Shown here piece by piece: positions 8,875 through 17,650 of a stretch of 64,000 nucleotides of DNA. The stretch lies in the NCBI RefSeq assembly GCF_014230055.1, contig NZ_JACHVA010000138.1, forward strand, positions 108,487-172,486, in the 5' to 3' direction. The DNA comes from Puniceicoccus vermicola. Its GTDB lineage: Bacteria; Verrucomicrobiota; Verrucomicrobiia; Opitutales; Puniceicoccaceae. Below the pieces are notes generated by a model, which saw only the letters and a program-made list of their open reading frames with translations, was not told the origin of the DNA and made no database searches. Positions within the stretch are counted from its first letter, which is position 1, and every line of letters begins with the position of its first letter. A program made the translations under genes and the position numbers.

Positions 8875-9558
8875 CTAGAAGAGATCGATCTGCTCGGCGG
8901 GGGCTTCGCCTCGACCTTGGCTCTCGCGGAACATCCGACCGAGGCTCCAGTCCGGCTTCTCGGCGACGACCCTCTCGAAAAGCAAGGCACTGGCCATGCT
9001 GTCATAGAGGGCGGCATGCCAGCAGGCGCGTTTCTCGGGACAGCGATCGACGGCAAGCCCATCCAGCGGCTCGACCAATCCTTCGGCAGCCACCAAATCA
9101 CCCAGACTGGCCGAGCCGCCGGGCCGGAGGGTGCGAAAGAGCCCGCAACTATCCAGCCAAGGACCCCACTCAATGACCGAACGCCCAGCAAAGGACCAAT
9201 CGGTGACCTCCCCCGGCGTGCGCCACTGCCGACGGAGAAACCGATCCTCCACCTGAGCGGAATGCGCTAAAAAGGGTCCACTTCTGCGCAGATCCCGAAA
9301 AAGTTCCCAAAAATCGGAGAACGGTGGTTTTCCGGTCAGATCCTCTTGGTAGAGACCATGGGTATCGCTCTCCCAAGCCGGAACCACGGAAGCGGGCCCG
9401 CAGAGCCCGGTCCAGGTCTGCCGAATGCCCTCGGCGGTGATCTCGACGACTCCATATTCGACGACCCCGGTCCGGTCCCCTCCCTCGAAATCCATGGCAT
9501 AAACGGACTCGAAGCCCGCGGCATGGGCTTCGTTCCAAAATCTGGCCAATTCCACCAT
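8875..9558 (-). CDS. DEDDh-type 3'-5' exonuclease (DnaQ/RNase T fold)
   Basis: This 227-residue protein has the exonuclease I motif DxE as Asp23-Phe-Glu25 (YAMDFEGG), a motif II-like stretch AHSAQVEDRFLRR at 98-110, and a motif III H-x4-D as His181-Ala-Ala-Leu-Tyr-Asp186 (CWHAALYD). Together these mark a two-metal-ion exonuclease of the DEDDh branch. The expected Asp of motif II aligns with Glu104, with Asp105 next to it; a Glu is seen in some stand-alone members. It probably trims DNA or RNA 3' ends in the cytoplasm. It is alone on its strand, facing a repeat field. Confidence 0.8.
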   Translation of the reverse strand: MVELARFWNEAHAAGFESVYAMDFEGGDRTGVVEYGVVEITAEGIRQTWTGLCGPASVVPAWESDTHGLYQEDLTGKPPFSDFWELFRDLRRSGPFLAHSAQVEDRFLRRQWRTPGEVTDWSFAGRSVIEWGPWLDSCGLFRTLRPGGSASLGDLVAAEGLVEPLDGLAVDRCPEKRACWHAALYDSMASALLFERVVAEKPDWSLGRMFRESQGRGEAPAEQIDLF

Positions 9559-9770
9559 AAAACTAGCTCGCCGAATCGACGCTATCGGAAAAAGGAAGAA
9601 TCATGAGTCCTCATTCTTTGCGGAGAACGGCGGAACACTTCAATCCCTTCCTGAGGAAAAGTGGTCTCTGCCCGACTCGATTTTGAACGAATCGACTTCG
9701 AAATCCGTCATTCGTTCCAAGGTTGCACCGCCCAAAGGTTGCGATCAAGATTTCCAACACAGCAATTCCC

Positions 9771-10853
9771 ATGAAAGCACTCACCCTTTTCCTAATCCTT
9801 CCTCTGATCTCGATGGCCTCCGAGGGCAGCTCGATTTTCATCGTTTCCCGCACCGCGGACACCGAGATCGATTCGACCGAAGCCGGAGACTTCCGAGACG
9901 CACTGGCCGCCGAGCTCGCCGGCTACGGATTCACCTCCGCAGTTCGCTCTGACCAATTCGCCGAAGAAACCGGATCGGAGAAGATCAATGATGCTTCGAC
10001 CCTCAATCAGGCTCGCCAAGCGAATGCCCCCTACGCTCTGGTCTCCACCCTTCGCGACCTCAAATCCGAAGTCCGCGAGTATTCCGGCAACGACGTCCAG
10101 ACATCCAATCGGATCTATTCCCTCTCCTTTTCCTACCGCCTTCTAAGCGCCACGGACGGAACCGTCCTCACCGGTGGCAATGGATCGGTCCGCAAGACCT
10201 TCCGAGCCACTCAAGGCGCAGTCACCGTTGACTCGAGCACCACCGGAGAATTGATCGGCCTCGCCGCTACCCGGATTGCCGAAGAAGTGTCCTCGGCCCT
10301 GCAGCCGACCGATCTGGTCGAAACACCCAGCGAAGCCACCAGCGTGAATTTTTCCATCACGGCCCGGGGAATGGGCATGTCCATCCCTGAAGTCACCGAA
10401 CTCGATTCCGGCGAGCTTTACGTGACCGGAGATCGCAACGACATCACTCTCGACGCCGTGACCGTACTCATCGACGGGGTCGCCGTTGGATCGGCACCCG
10501 GGGAGCTGGAATCAAGTCCCGGCCTCCATGAGATCACCTTGCAACGGGAAGGGTTCGACGACTGGACCCGCACGGTAAACATTCGCCCTGACCTCGACCT
10601 GACAGTCCGCATGTCCGCTACCGATGCCGAGATCAAGCGCTTCCGCCAGCAATCAGCCTTCCTGGAGAGCCTCCGCACCCAGCGGGTTCTCACCGACGCC
10701 GAGGCCGAAAAGATTCGCGGGATCGCCCAGATGTTCTCCCAAAGCGGTTTCCGCTGGGACATCCAGCAAGATATTAAAGTCGACACTGACGAAGCCGTAA
10801 AAATTGAGCAGAACAACCGCACTTTGATGGGCGACAACAAAACCGAAGATTAA
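9771..10853 (+). CDS. Exported PEGA-domain protein
   Basis: The start at 9771 gives a 360-residue protein with a clean signal peptide (MKALTLFLILPLISMASEGS); the open frame upstream of it has no signal. Residues about 20-200 look like a beta/alpha domain with similarity in pattern to CsgG-type or TolB-N-like domains. A PEGA-like repeat follows around residues 235-285 (AVTVLIDGVAVGSAPGELE, LHEITLQREGFDDWTRTV), and a helical tail closes the protein. PEGA domains are usually bound to the outer surface or the S-layer. It is the first gene of a five-gene run of exported proteins ending with LpoB; 18 bases separate it from the next gene. A direct role is not known. Confidence 0.7.
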   Translation: MKALTLFLILPLISMASEGSSIFIVSRTADTEIDSTEAGDFRDALAAELAGYGFTSAVRSDQFAEETGSEKINDASTLNQARQANAPYALVSTLRDLKSEVREYSGNDVQTSNRIYSLSFSYRLLSATDGTVLTGGNGSVRKTFRATQGAVTVDSSTTGELIGLAATRIAEEVSSALQPTDLVETPSEATSVNFSITARGMGMSIPEVTELDSGELYVTGDRNDITLDAVTVLIDGVAVGSAPGELESSPGLHEITLQREGFDDWTRTVNIRPDLDLTVRMSATDAEIKRFRQQSAFLESLRTQRVLTDAEAEKIRGIAQMFSQSGFRWDIQQDIKVDTDEAVKIEQNNRTLMGDNKTED

Positions 10854-10871
10854 CCCCTGTCCTCTGAATTC

Positions 10872-11771
10872 ATGAAAGCATTCCTCCTCCCTTCTCTCCT
10901 TTCGATTCTCCTCGTCCTCAGCGCCGAGGCTCAAAAACTTTCCCTCGCCGTGGGCCCGGTCGAGGTCAACTCGGCAGTCGAAGCCAAAGCCGCCGAACAA
11001 GGGAGTCTCCTCCAGTTGGGCCGGATCGTCGAATCGACCGATTCCGAGCTCATCAATTCCTTTCAGCAGACACGCCGATTTGACATCTTCGCCCGAAGTG
11101 ACCTCTCGGCCATCCTTGCTGAGCAGAATCTCGCCCAATCCGGCAACCTCGACCCGAACGACCCCAACACCGCCGAAGCCTTCCGCCTCGCGGGGGTCAA
11201 GTATCTGGTCGTGACCACGGTGAACGATTTTCAGGACTACATCGAAAAGGCCACTTTTCAAGCCATCGGCAAGACGGTCACCAAACGCATCATCCGTGTC
11301 GGCGTCATCGCCAAGATTTACGATACCACCACCGGAAAACTTCTCGAGTCTACCCGCGTCAACACCGACCTCGAGGACATCGAGTCCGACGGCCAATACG
11401 AATCGGTCAAGAACAGCGATCTCAGCGAAAGCCTCGTCTCGCAGATGAGCAAAAAGGTCGCCGATAATGTCGCCAACCGCGTCGTCGATGTCCTCTATCC
11501 GGCCAAGATTGTCGGGGTTACCGGAAAGATCGTCATGTTCAATCGAGGCGACGGATTCGATATTTCCAAGGGCGACATCTGGCTCGTCTATGCCGCCGGC
11601 GATGAGATGATCGACCCGGACACTGGCGAATCCCTCGGATCCGTCGAAGCCGAGGTCGGCAAAATTCGAGTTCTCGAGGTAATGCCCAAGGTCACCCGCG
11701 CCGAGATCGTTGAAGACTACGGCATCGAAAAGCTGCAGGTCGTCCGACCGCAGAAGAGCGACGAGAACTGA
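10872..11771 (+). CDS. CsgG/LpoB-like exported protein
   Basis: This 299-residue protein has a signal peptide ending at AEAQ (about residue 20). The core resembles the CsgG fold: RRFDIFARSDLSAILAEQN is the classical segment in which a regulator-type helix follows the second strand, and GVKYLVVTTVNDF is the following strand. The C-terminal part (residues about 210-299) has a FlgT-C-like barrel pattern (GDGFDISKGDIWLVYAAGDE) plus IGKIRVLE-type strands. The Cys needed for lipidation is absent, unlike canonical CsgG. It sits between the PEGA protein and the COG3014-like lipoprotein on the same strand. It may act in assembly at the outer membrane. Confidence 0.72.
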   Translation: MKAFLLPSLLSILLVLSAEAQKLSLAVGPVEVNSAVEAKAAEQGSLLQLGRIVESTDSELINSFQQTRRFDIFARSDLSAILAEQNLAQSGNLDPNDPNTAEAFRLAGVKYLVVTTVNDFQDYIEKATFQAIGKTVTKRIIRVGVIAKIYDTTTGKLLESTRVNTDLEDIESDGQYESVKNSDLSESLVSQMSKKVADNVANRVVDVLYPAKIVGVTGKIVMFNRGDGFDISKGDIWLVYAAGDEMIDPDTGESLGSVEAEVGKIRVLEVMPKVTRAEIVEDYGIEKLQVVRPQKSDEN

Positions 11772-11834
11772 TCCGCTCGGACCTCCCGGTTCCCGATCCA
11801 CCGCACTCCCCGGAGTCATTGAGCAAACGATCCA

Positions 11835-13379
11835 GTGAAACGAATTCCGCCGCGGTATTCGCTCCATCGACGGGTTCTCTCCTCCCTCTCGGGCTTCCGA
11901 TCCGGTAAACCAGCGCGGAAACCCGCGAGGCCCCCGGCTCCATATCGCCGCTGCCAGCAACCGTTTCATCTGATCGGGATCGGCCTCCTCGGCCCGGCAC
12001 TTCTCTTTTTCGCTGGTTGCTCAACCTACAATGACGAAGTAGAAGCCGTCCGCAGAAATTGGACCCTCGGGGATTGGGAGCGCGCCAATGCAACCGGCGC
12101 CAAGCTTGCCAAGAACAAGGAGAACCACCGCAATGAAGTCCTCCTCGGCCTGGAGGAAGGTACCCTCCTCCGCACGATTGACGAGAACCAGGTCAGTCAG
12201 GACGTCTACGAACAGACGTGGGAAGCGATTGAGGCCATGGACCAGAAGGCCGACTTCCGGATCTCCCAAGCCAGCATCGCTCTCCTGATCAACCCGGGCC
12301 TCACCCTCTACGAAGCCCGCACCTACGACCGGATCATGCTTCACACCTACTCAGCGTTGAACTATCTCACGCTCGGGAACTTCGAAGCGGCCCGCGTCGC
12401 CCTCAACCGCGCGTACAACAGCCAGCAGGATGCCGTCGCCGAGAATTCAAAAAGGATTGCGAAGATGCAGGGCGCCATCGACGAAAAGAAGGATCCCAAC
12501 GAGAGCCAGATCAATATCGGCCAGATTGAGAACAGTCCCGTCACCCAGCAGAAGCTGTCCAACCTCTACGGTCCCATTCGCTCCATGGAGGCCTACGGTC
12601 CCTACGTAAATCCCTTCTCCGTCTACCTGGATGGACTCTATTTCCTGAATCAGGGACTCGATTCCTCCGACCTTGAGCGAGGCCGAAAGAGCATCCAGCG
12701 AGTCGCCAGCCTCGTCCCCGAATCCCCCTGGCTTCAATCCGAATACGAATTGGCCAAGAAGATCGCTGGAGGGAAGGGCCAGCCCGACTCCGTCGTCGTC
12801 CTTCTCGAAACAGGCCTCTCGCCCATGCGAGTCGCCGAAAAAATTGAACTCCCCCTCTTCATTTTCGGGCTCGACGACGTCCCCTACTTCGCCGCGTCCT
12901 TCCCGGTTTTAAAATTCCAGCCAAACTATCCCAACGGAGCCCAAGTCAACTCCGGCGGAAAAACCTATCGGACCGAGACCATCTCCGATATGGATCGGGT
13001 GATCGCCCAGGAATTCCGGGATCACGAATCCCTCATCATCTCCCAGGCTATTCTCGCCGCAGCCACCAAAGCCGCGACCCTCTACGTCGCTCGAAGCCAG
13101 GCCAAAGACGGATCCTCGACCCAGGCTCTTATCGATATTTTCGGGATTTTCTACCAAGCCATCACCAACCAACCCGATCTCCGCACTTGGCTCACTCTCC
13201 CGAAACAAATTCAAGGCATCCGCGTCCCCATGCCTGAGGACCGGATCCTTTCCCTCGGATTCTCCGAAAGTAATCAAAAGGTTGAAGTTCCGCTCGTGGA
13301 CGGCAAAATTGTCGTTGTTCACATCCGGGTCACTGCAACTGCCGTCAACCCAGTCATCCAACAATTCGCACTCCAATGA
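11835..13379 (+). CDS. COG3014-like TPR lipoprotein
   Basis: The protein of up to 514 residues starts at a GTG. The hydrophobic signal region LIGIGLLGPALLFFAGCSTY lies unusually far in (about residues 46-65), so the true start may be downstream of 11835 at a codon I cannot fix. FAGC is a good lipobox. The helical body contains TPR-like pairs (LHTYSALNYLTLGNFEAARV, ALNRAYNSQQDAV) and matches the COG3014 type that neighbours ycfL and lpoB in proteobacteria. The stop overlaps the start of the next gene (ATGA at 13376-13379), indicating translational coupling. Function of COG3014 proteins is not established. Confidence 0.75.
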   Translation: MKRIPPRYSLHRRVLSSLSGFRSGKPARKPARPPAPYRRCQQPFHLIGIGLLGPALLFFAGCSTYNDEVEAVRRNWTLGDWERANATGAKLAKNKENHRNEVLLGLEEGTLLRTIDENQVSQDVYEQTWEAIEAMDQKADFRISQASIALLINPGLTLYEARTYDRIMLHTYSALNYLTLGNFEAARVALNRAYNSQQDAVAENSKRIAKMQGAIDEKKDPNESQINIGQIENSPVTQQKLSNLYGPIRSMEAYGPYVNPFSVYLDGLYFLNQGLDSSDLERGRKSIQRVASLVPESPWLQSEYELAKKIAGGKGQPDSVVVLLETGLSPMRVAEKIELPLFIFGLDDVPYFAASFPVLKFQPNYPNGAQVNSGGKTYRTETISDMDRVIAQEFRDHESLIISQAILAAATKAATLYVARSQAKDGSSTQALIDIFGIFYQAITNQPDLRTWLTLPKQIQGIRVPMPEDRILSLGFSESNQKVEVPLVDGKIVVVHIRVTATAVNPVIQQFALQ

Positions 13380-13789
13380 AAACATTCGCGACTCTTACTC
13401 TCCTCGCCTCCCTGCTCTTTGCCGCAGGCTGCAGCACTCCGGTCAACACGATCGACAAGACCAACCCCGATGCCACACCGACCGTGGTCGATAGCCGGGT
13501 AGACATCTACGACAACAATCTGGCCAAACGACTCAAACTCGTCGGCGTCAACGAAGCGCAGGTCGGAGACCTCCTTCAGATCCAAGTGACCATGCAGAAT
13601 ATTCAGGTGAAACCCCGCTCGTTTGCCTATCAATTTCAGTGGATTCGCCAGAATGGAATGGTGGTGACCAGCCCCGCCCCCATCTGGACTCCCTCTCACG
13701 TCGAAGGCGGTCAAACCGTCGCCGTCTCGGCCGTCGCTCCGAACCCCAATGTCGTCGACTTCCGCCTCAGCCTTCGGGAAATTGACTGA
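13376..13789 (+). CDS. YcfL-like (DUF1425) lipoprotein
   Basis: This 137-residue protein has a signal peptide with lipobox LFAAGCST (Cys about 19). The mature part is a beta-sandwich-like domain with the pattern of YcfL/DUF1425: LLQIQVTMQNIQVKPRSFAY, FQWIRQNGMVV, then TPSHVEGGQ and a final strand VVDFRLSLREI. Its start codon overlaps the previous stop, and lpoB-like follows after 30 bases. In enterobacteria ycfL lies directly upstream of lpoB, so gene order supports the call. Its role is unknown; an accessory to penicillin-binding protein activation has been a natural guess. Confidence 0.78.
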   Translation: MKTFATLTLLASLLFAAGCSTPVNTIDKTNPDATPTVVDSRVDIYDNNLAKRLKLVGVNEAQVGDLLQIQVTMQNIQVKPRSFAYQFQWIRQNGMVVTSPAPIWTPSHVEGGQTVAVSAVAPNPNVVDFRLSLREID

Positions 13790-13819
13790 TCCCCGATTTC
13801 AATCCATACAGCCTAAACT

Positions 13820-14416
13820 ATGAAGACCATCTCCCTTCTCCTCTCCTGCGGTTCTCTCGCTCTCCTCGCCGGTTGCGGGGGCGGCGCCAAGTACGTCGAC
13901 TCCACCGGCCCGAACACCATCATCTCCGTCGATAAGATCGACATTCAGGACTGGAGCCGCGCCGCCGACCAGATGGTCCAGAACCTCCTTGCCTCCGGCG
14001 TCCTGGATCGCTCCGAACGCCAACCTGCTATTCTCGCCGTCAGCCGGATCGTCAACAATACTTCCGAGCAGGTCGACACCAACCTCCTGACCAAGAAAAT
14101 CCGTGTCGCCCTCAACCAAAGCGGCAAAGCCGTCACCACAACCACCGTCGGCCTCGGCGGCACCGCCGAAGATCCCCTGGCCAAAGACCAGGCCGCCTAC
14201 GACTCCTTCCGCAGTGGCGGAGACGGCGACCCCGGAGTGCAACCCGGTTACTCCCTCTCCGGTCGCCTGATCGAAACCTACATCACTCAGGGCAAAGTCA
14301 AGCAAACCACCTTCTCCTTCCAGCTCTCGCTGACCGAGATCGCCACCGGACTCGCCGTCTGGGAAGACGATGTCGACATCACCAAGCAGGGCAAAAAAGG
14401 CTCCGTCGGCTGGTAA
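13820..14416 (+). CDS. lpoB: Penicillin-binding protein activator LpoB-like lipoprotein
   Basis: This 198-residue protein has a signal peptide and lipobox LLAGCGG (Cys about 19). The mature domain follows LpoB: SRAADQMVQNLLASGVLD, then PAILAVSRIVNNTSEQVDT, TNLLTKKIRVALNQSGKAV, and at the C-terminus FSFQLSLTEIATGLAVWED. LpoB is an outer-membrane lipoprotein that reaches through peptidoglycan to activate PBP1b. The proline-rich linker of enterobacterial LpoB is missing here, so the reach would be short. It is the last gene of the run 9771-14416. Confidence 0.85.
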   Translation: MKTISLLLSCGSLALLAGCGGGAKYVDSTGPNTIISVDKIDIQDWSRAADQMVQNLLASGVLDRSERQPAILAVSRIVNNTSEQVDTNLLTKKIRVALNQSGKAVTTTTVGLGGTAEDPLAKDQAAYDSFRSGGDGDPGVQPGYSLSGRLIETYITQGKVKQTTFSFQLSLTEIATGLAVWEDDVDITKQGKKGSVGW

Positions 14417-14433
14417 CCTTCAGAATTGGGTGA

Positions 14434-15618
14434 GTGACGCTTCTCCTCATCTTTCTCCTTCTCCTTTTTGGATACAGTCTTCTCTCCAAAAAGGTTGAAG
14501 GGTCCTACGTCACCGCTCCCATGATCTTTGCGGGGGCCGGGTTAATCCTGGCCTTCGTCATCGACGAGCCCGTATCGGCGGACAAGGGACTCACGCCGTT
14601 CCTGCACGTCGCCGAGATCGCTTTGGTCCTGCTCCTCTTTTGCGATGCGTCCAAGGTCGACTTAAGCCTTCTGCGCAAGGAAAAGTCTCTCCCGTTGCGC
14701 CTCCTCGGTCCCGGGATGCTCCTCACCATCGGGCTGGGGACCCTGGTCGCCGTTCTCATCTTCCCCCAATTGAGCGGATGGGAAGCCGCCCTCCTCGCAA
14801 CCATTCTGGCCCCAACCGACGCCAGTCTCGGGCAGGTCATCGTCAACAGTGAACGGGTGCCGAAAAAGATTCGCGAGGCTCTTGATGTCGAAGCGGGCCT
14901 CAATGACGGTCTCTCCGTACCATTTCTGCTTTTCTTCATCGCCATCGTCTCTGTCGACGCCGGAGAGAGCTCTTCCTCCCTCCCCGTGCTCATGGGAGAA
15001 CAGATTGGCTACGGCGCGATTGTCGGAATCGGTGTGGGCCTTCTCGGAGGCTGGCTGCTCAACGTCGCCACTCGAATGCAGTCGATGGACAGCATTCACC
15101 GTCCTCTCGCCGTCGTCGTCCTCCCCATCCTCGCCTACCTGCTTTCCCACCACATCGAAGGCAGTCCCTTCATCGCCGCCTACGTCGCCGGGCTCGTCAC
15201 CCAAAAAGCCTTCCCCAAGATCCAAGAAGGCAGCATTACCTTTACCGACGAATGGGGAGAATCCCTCAGCTTCGCCGTCTTCTTCCTCTTCGGCATCTTT
15301 GCCGGTTCTCCCGACGCCGGCATCTCCTGGCTCCCCCTCCTCTACGGCATCCTGAGCCTCGCGGTCATTCGCACCATCTCCACCTTCCTCGCCCTCCCCG
15401 GAACCGGACTCTCCATCCGCGAAAAAACCTTCCTCGGCTGGTTCGGTCCCCGCGGTCTGGCCTCCATCGTCCTCGGTCTCGTTTACTTGGAGGCCGAAGC
15501 CCAACTCCCCGGTGAGAGCACCATTACCGCCGTCGTCATCAGCACCGTCCTCCTCAGCATCTTCCTTCACGGCCTCAGCGCCCGCCCTGGAATCCGCTGG
15601 ATCGCCAAGAAGTCGTAA
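14434..15618 (+). CDS. Sodium/proton antiporter, CPA1 type
   Basis: This 394-residue membrane protein starts with GTG at 14434, 17 bases after lpoB-like. There are about 11-12 hydrophobic helices. The segment LLATILAPTDASLGQVIVNS (about residues 119-138) contains the conserved TD of the ion-binding unwound helix, and VEAGLNDGLSVPFLLFF (152-168) contains the ND typical of electroneutral CPA1 exchangers. GWFGPRGLASIVLGLV (332-347) is the conserved C-terminal helix motif. It likely exchanges Na+ or K+ for H+. Its link to the lipoprotein cluster upstream is only positional. Confidence 0.85.
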   Translation: MTLLLIFLLLLFGYSLLSKKVEGSYVTAPMIFAGAGLILAFVIDEPVSADKGLTPFLHVAEIALVLLLFCDASKVDLSLLRKEKSLPLRLLGPGMLLTIGLGTLVAVLIFPQLSGWEAALLATILAPTDASLGQVIVNSERVPKKIREALDVEAGLNDGLSVPFLLFFIAIVSVDAGESSSSLPVLMGEQIGYGAIVGIGVGLLGGWLLNVATRMQSMDSIHRPLAVVVLPILAYLLSHHIEGSPFIAAYVAGLVTQKAFPKIQEGSITFTDEWGESLSFAVFFLFGIFAGSPDAGISWLPLLYGILSLAVIRTISTFLALPGTGLSIREKTFLGWFGPRGLASIVLGLVYLEAEAQLPGESTITAVVISTVLLSIFLHGLSARPGIRWIAKKS

Positions 15619-15782
15619 AGCGACCGGCGAAGACCTCGAGAAGGTTCAACTTTCTCGAAGTTCTTTCCCCCCCAGGATTTCCAGGGCCCCGTGACCTCAA
15701 TGGAGCGGATAGCTTTTCCCAACACCCGAGGTCCAACGGGTCACACTCTACTGAGCCATGCGAATTTTTTTCCCAATTGATC

Positions 15783-16007
15783 TTACTCTTCGCTGGGAAG
15801 GAGGTCTTCCCAGTCCACGTGCAGGGCTTTTCTCAGACGGATCAAGGTAGTCACTTTCGTGTTATATCGACCTGACTCGATGCGCTGAAGGTTGGTGATA
15901 TCCATTCCTGCCAATTCGGAAAGCTTCTCCTGTGTCAATTTTGCAGCAACCCGCTCCCGCCGGATATTCTCGCCAAGCTTATCCAAGATTGGTTGGTCGA
16001 TACGCAC
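15783..16007 (-). CDS. Xre-family HTH regulator
   Basis: This 74-residue protein starts with GTG and consists almost entirely of a helix-turn-helix domain: LGENIRRERVAAKLTQEKLS, ELAGMDITNLQRIESGRYN, VTTLIRLRKALHVDWEDLL. The recognition helix is around DITNLQRIESG. It resembles single-domain Xre/HipB-like regulators. It is divergent from the exported protein at 16179, and a perfect palindrome lies 35 bp upstream of its start, so it may repress itself and the RHS locus. No toxin partner is adjacent. Confidence 0.85.
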   Translation of the reverse strand: MRIDQPILDKLGENIRRERVAAKLTQEKLSELAGMDITNLQRIESGRYNTKVTTLIRLRKALHVDWEDLLPSEE

Positions 16008-16041
16008 TAACTATTCATACACTGCTTAGAGAAATCAGATA

Positions 16042-16057
16042 ACGGACTACAGTCCGT
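16042..16057. promoter_or_regulatory. Palindromic operator candidate for the Xre regulator
   Basis: ACGGACT (16042-16048), AC, AGTCCGT (16051-16057) is a perfect 7-bp inverted repeat in the 171-bp gap between the Xre gene and the divergent exported-protein gene. Position and size fit binding by a dimeric Xre protein. Confidence 0.55.
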
Positions 16058-16178
16058 AAAATCGTTTGACATTGCTCCTCTTCGGTCCACTGTCGCCAAT
16101 CACCTCTTGCTCCAATTCATTCTCTTGCGATTTCTCCTTCAACGTTGATGATGCTCCGAAAATAGACACAATGCTCCG

Positions 16179-17018
16179 ATGAAAACTTCCGTCTTCCTTT
16201 TCCTCCCCCTGTTTTACCTGAATTCGGTCGCATTCGGAGAGGATGGGAAACAACCTGTTCCGACACTCACCGAGGCCAGTGCGCAGGTAGAATCGGAGAT
16301 GTCCCTGAAAAGATCACGGGAGCACCAGGAACGTCTAGACTTGCTTGCGGTTCCCGCCGAGACGGAAACGGTGAGAATTCTGAAGAACGGCGGATCAATC
16401 CGCCTACGGCAGGTCGCCGCTCCACCTCAATCAGCAGCACCAAGAGATAAAAAAGCTGCTATCCGTCCACCACGGACAGAAGAAGAGATGCAAAAATTCC
16501 TGGCCGAAGCAAAGTCTCCGGAGAATATGCCGCTATCGGTGACGGTTTATGACGATCAAATTTCGTCGATTCGCCTCTGGCACGAGGGGGAAACATACGA
16601 GGTCTTGAGCAATGTGCCCTTCTCGCATTTGCAGGTCCTTGGTTCTTTCGAAACGGAAGAGGCCGTTTGGAGCGTGATAGCGATGGTCGAGGAGGTGCAG
16701 GAAGGGCAGGAGCAGCGGATCGCCGGACAGGCGCGTCGTTTCGGCGCGACATACACGCCGCGCAAACGCCCCGACACCAGTCATTTCACCTCGCTGGAGG
16801 ACCCCGAGTACTTGGTTTTTCCAGAGCACGGGGAGACCATTCCGGAGGATGTTTTCGCCAAACTTGACGCCCTGCACGCCTATTATCTGACAAATGAGTC
16901 AAAGCTGGCCGTGGAGCACGAGCGCCGGGAGGTCTTCGCGGAGGCGCATCGGCGCTACCGCGCAGAAAATCCGCCCGCGCCGCAGGATATCGTCATCAAT
17001 TTTTGGAGAGTTGAATAA
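16179..17018 (+). CDS. Exported protein of the RHS locus, unknown function
   Basis: This 279-residue protein has a signal peptide (MKTSVFLFLPLFYLNSVAFG). The mature part is strongly charged and helical at both ends, with a central beta segment (NMPLSVTVYDDQISSIRLWH, ETYEVLSNVPFSHLQVLGSF). Pro-rich linkers lie near residues 88-105. I do not recognise a family. It precedes the TSP3-repeat protein by 19 bases and the C39-RHS gene by about 630, all on one strand, so the three are probably co-transcribed and may form a secretion or display unit. Confidence 0.7.
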   Translation: MKTSVFLFLPLFYLNSVAFGEDGKQPVPTLTEASAQVESEMSLKRSREHQERLDLLAVPAETETVRILKNGGSIRLRQVAAPPQSAAPRDKKAAIRPPRTEEEMQKFLAEAKSPENMPLSVTVYDDQISSIRLWHEGETYEVLSNVPFSHLQVLGSFETEEAVWSVIAMVEEVQEGQEQRIAGQARRFGATYTPRKRPDTSHFTSLEDPEYLVFPEHGETIPEDVFAKLDALHAYYLTNESKLAVEHERREVFAEAHRRYRAENPPAPQDIVINFWRVE

Positions 17019-17037
17019 CCCAGTTTTTTTGCGCCTT

Positions 17038-17589
17038 ATGAGAATTCCGTTTTTTCTGTTTTTGGCGGCGCTATGCGTCAGCAGTCTTTGGTCCACCCCT
17101 CCGACACAGCCTCCGGGGGAAAGCCTTGAGCGAAGCTCTGGGCTGGTGGTTTATAGCGGCAGCAATCCCGGTGAAATTATGCTGTCCTGGTGGGGCTACG
17201 ACGGACATTTTTACTTCATTGAGAACTCCGCCGACCTCCACGAATGGACTTTGCTGAAAACGGTCGAGCTGGGTGAAGCCGAGGCGATTACGCTGGGCTT
17301 CGATCTCGCGGGATCGCCTTTCTTCTGGCGACTCCGTTATAGCGATGATCCCGAGTGGGAGTTGTTGGCTGCGGACCTCGACGGAGATGGCTTGTCAAGC
17401 TACCAGGAATACGATCTCGGCTCGGACCCATTTAATCCAGACACATCCGGAGACGGAGTTTACGACGGGATTGCCTACAAATTGGAGCTTCCTTTGATCG
17501 CACCGGAACCTCCGGATGCGGATCCCGAAGACACGACACCTCCCGCCATCACCCTGTTCAGCCCGGGCGGGGCAACCTTTTTACCGTGA
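17038..17589 (+). CDS. Exported protein with thrombospondin type-3/calcium-binding repeat
   Basis: The ATG at 17038 gives 183 residues with a signal peptide (MRIPFFLFLAALCVSSLWS). A beta-sandwich-like part follows (GEIMLSWWGYDGHFYFIENS), then a calcium-binding type-3 repeat: DLDGDGLSSYQEYDLGSDPF and NPDTSGDGVYDG. The protein ends shortly after an acidic proline-rich linker (PEPPDADPEDTTPPAITLFS). In related verrucomicrobial proteins such a linker normally leads into further domains, so this may be a truncated version; I cannot see the lost part in the other frames before 17651. Confidence 0.7.
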   Translation: MRIPFFLFLAALCVSSLWSTPPTQPPGESLERSSGLVVYSGSNPGEIMLSWWGYDGHFYFIENSADLHEWTLLKTVELGEAEAITLGFDLAGSPFFWRLRYSDDPEWELLAADLDGDGLSSYQEYDLGSDPFNPDTSGDGVYDGIAYKLELPLIAPEPPDADPEDTTPPAITLFSPGGATFLP

Positions 17590-17650
17590 GGAAAGGACTC
17601 TTCATCAAGCCGCTTTCCACGTTTTATTTCCCATCTAATCATTTCCGCAA

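Noticed and set aside
8553..9191. Minus-strand frame joining the family B repeat to the exonuclease gene
   Set aside because: It is out of frame with the exonuclease and half of it is repeat DNA.
10653..11969. 438-codon antisense frame over the CsgG-like gene
   Set aside because: Shadow of the plus-strand genes, which have signal peptides and family motifs.
14662..15570. 302-codon antisense frame within the antiporter gene
   Set aside because: It is extremely rich in Gly, Glu and Asp, as expected from the complement of a GC-rich membrane gene.
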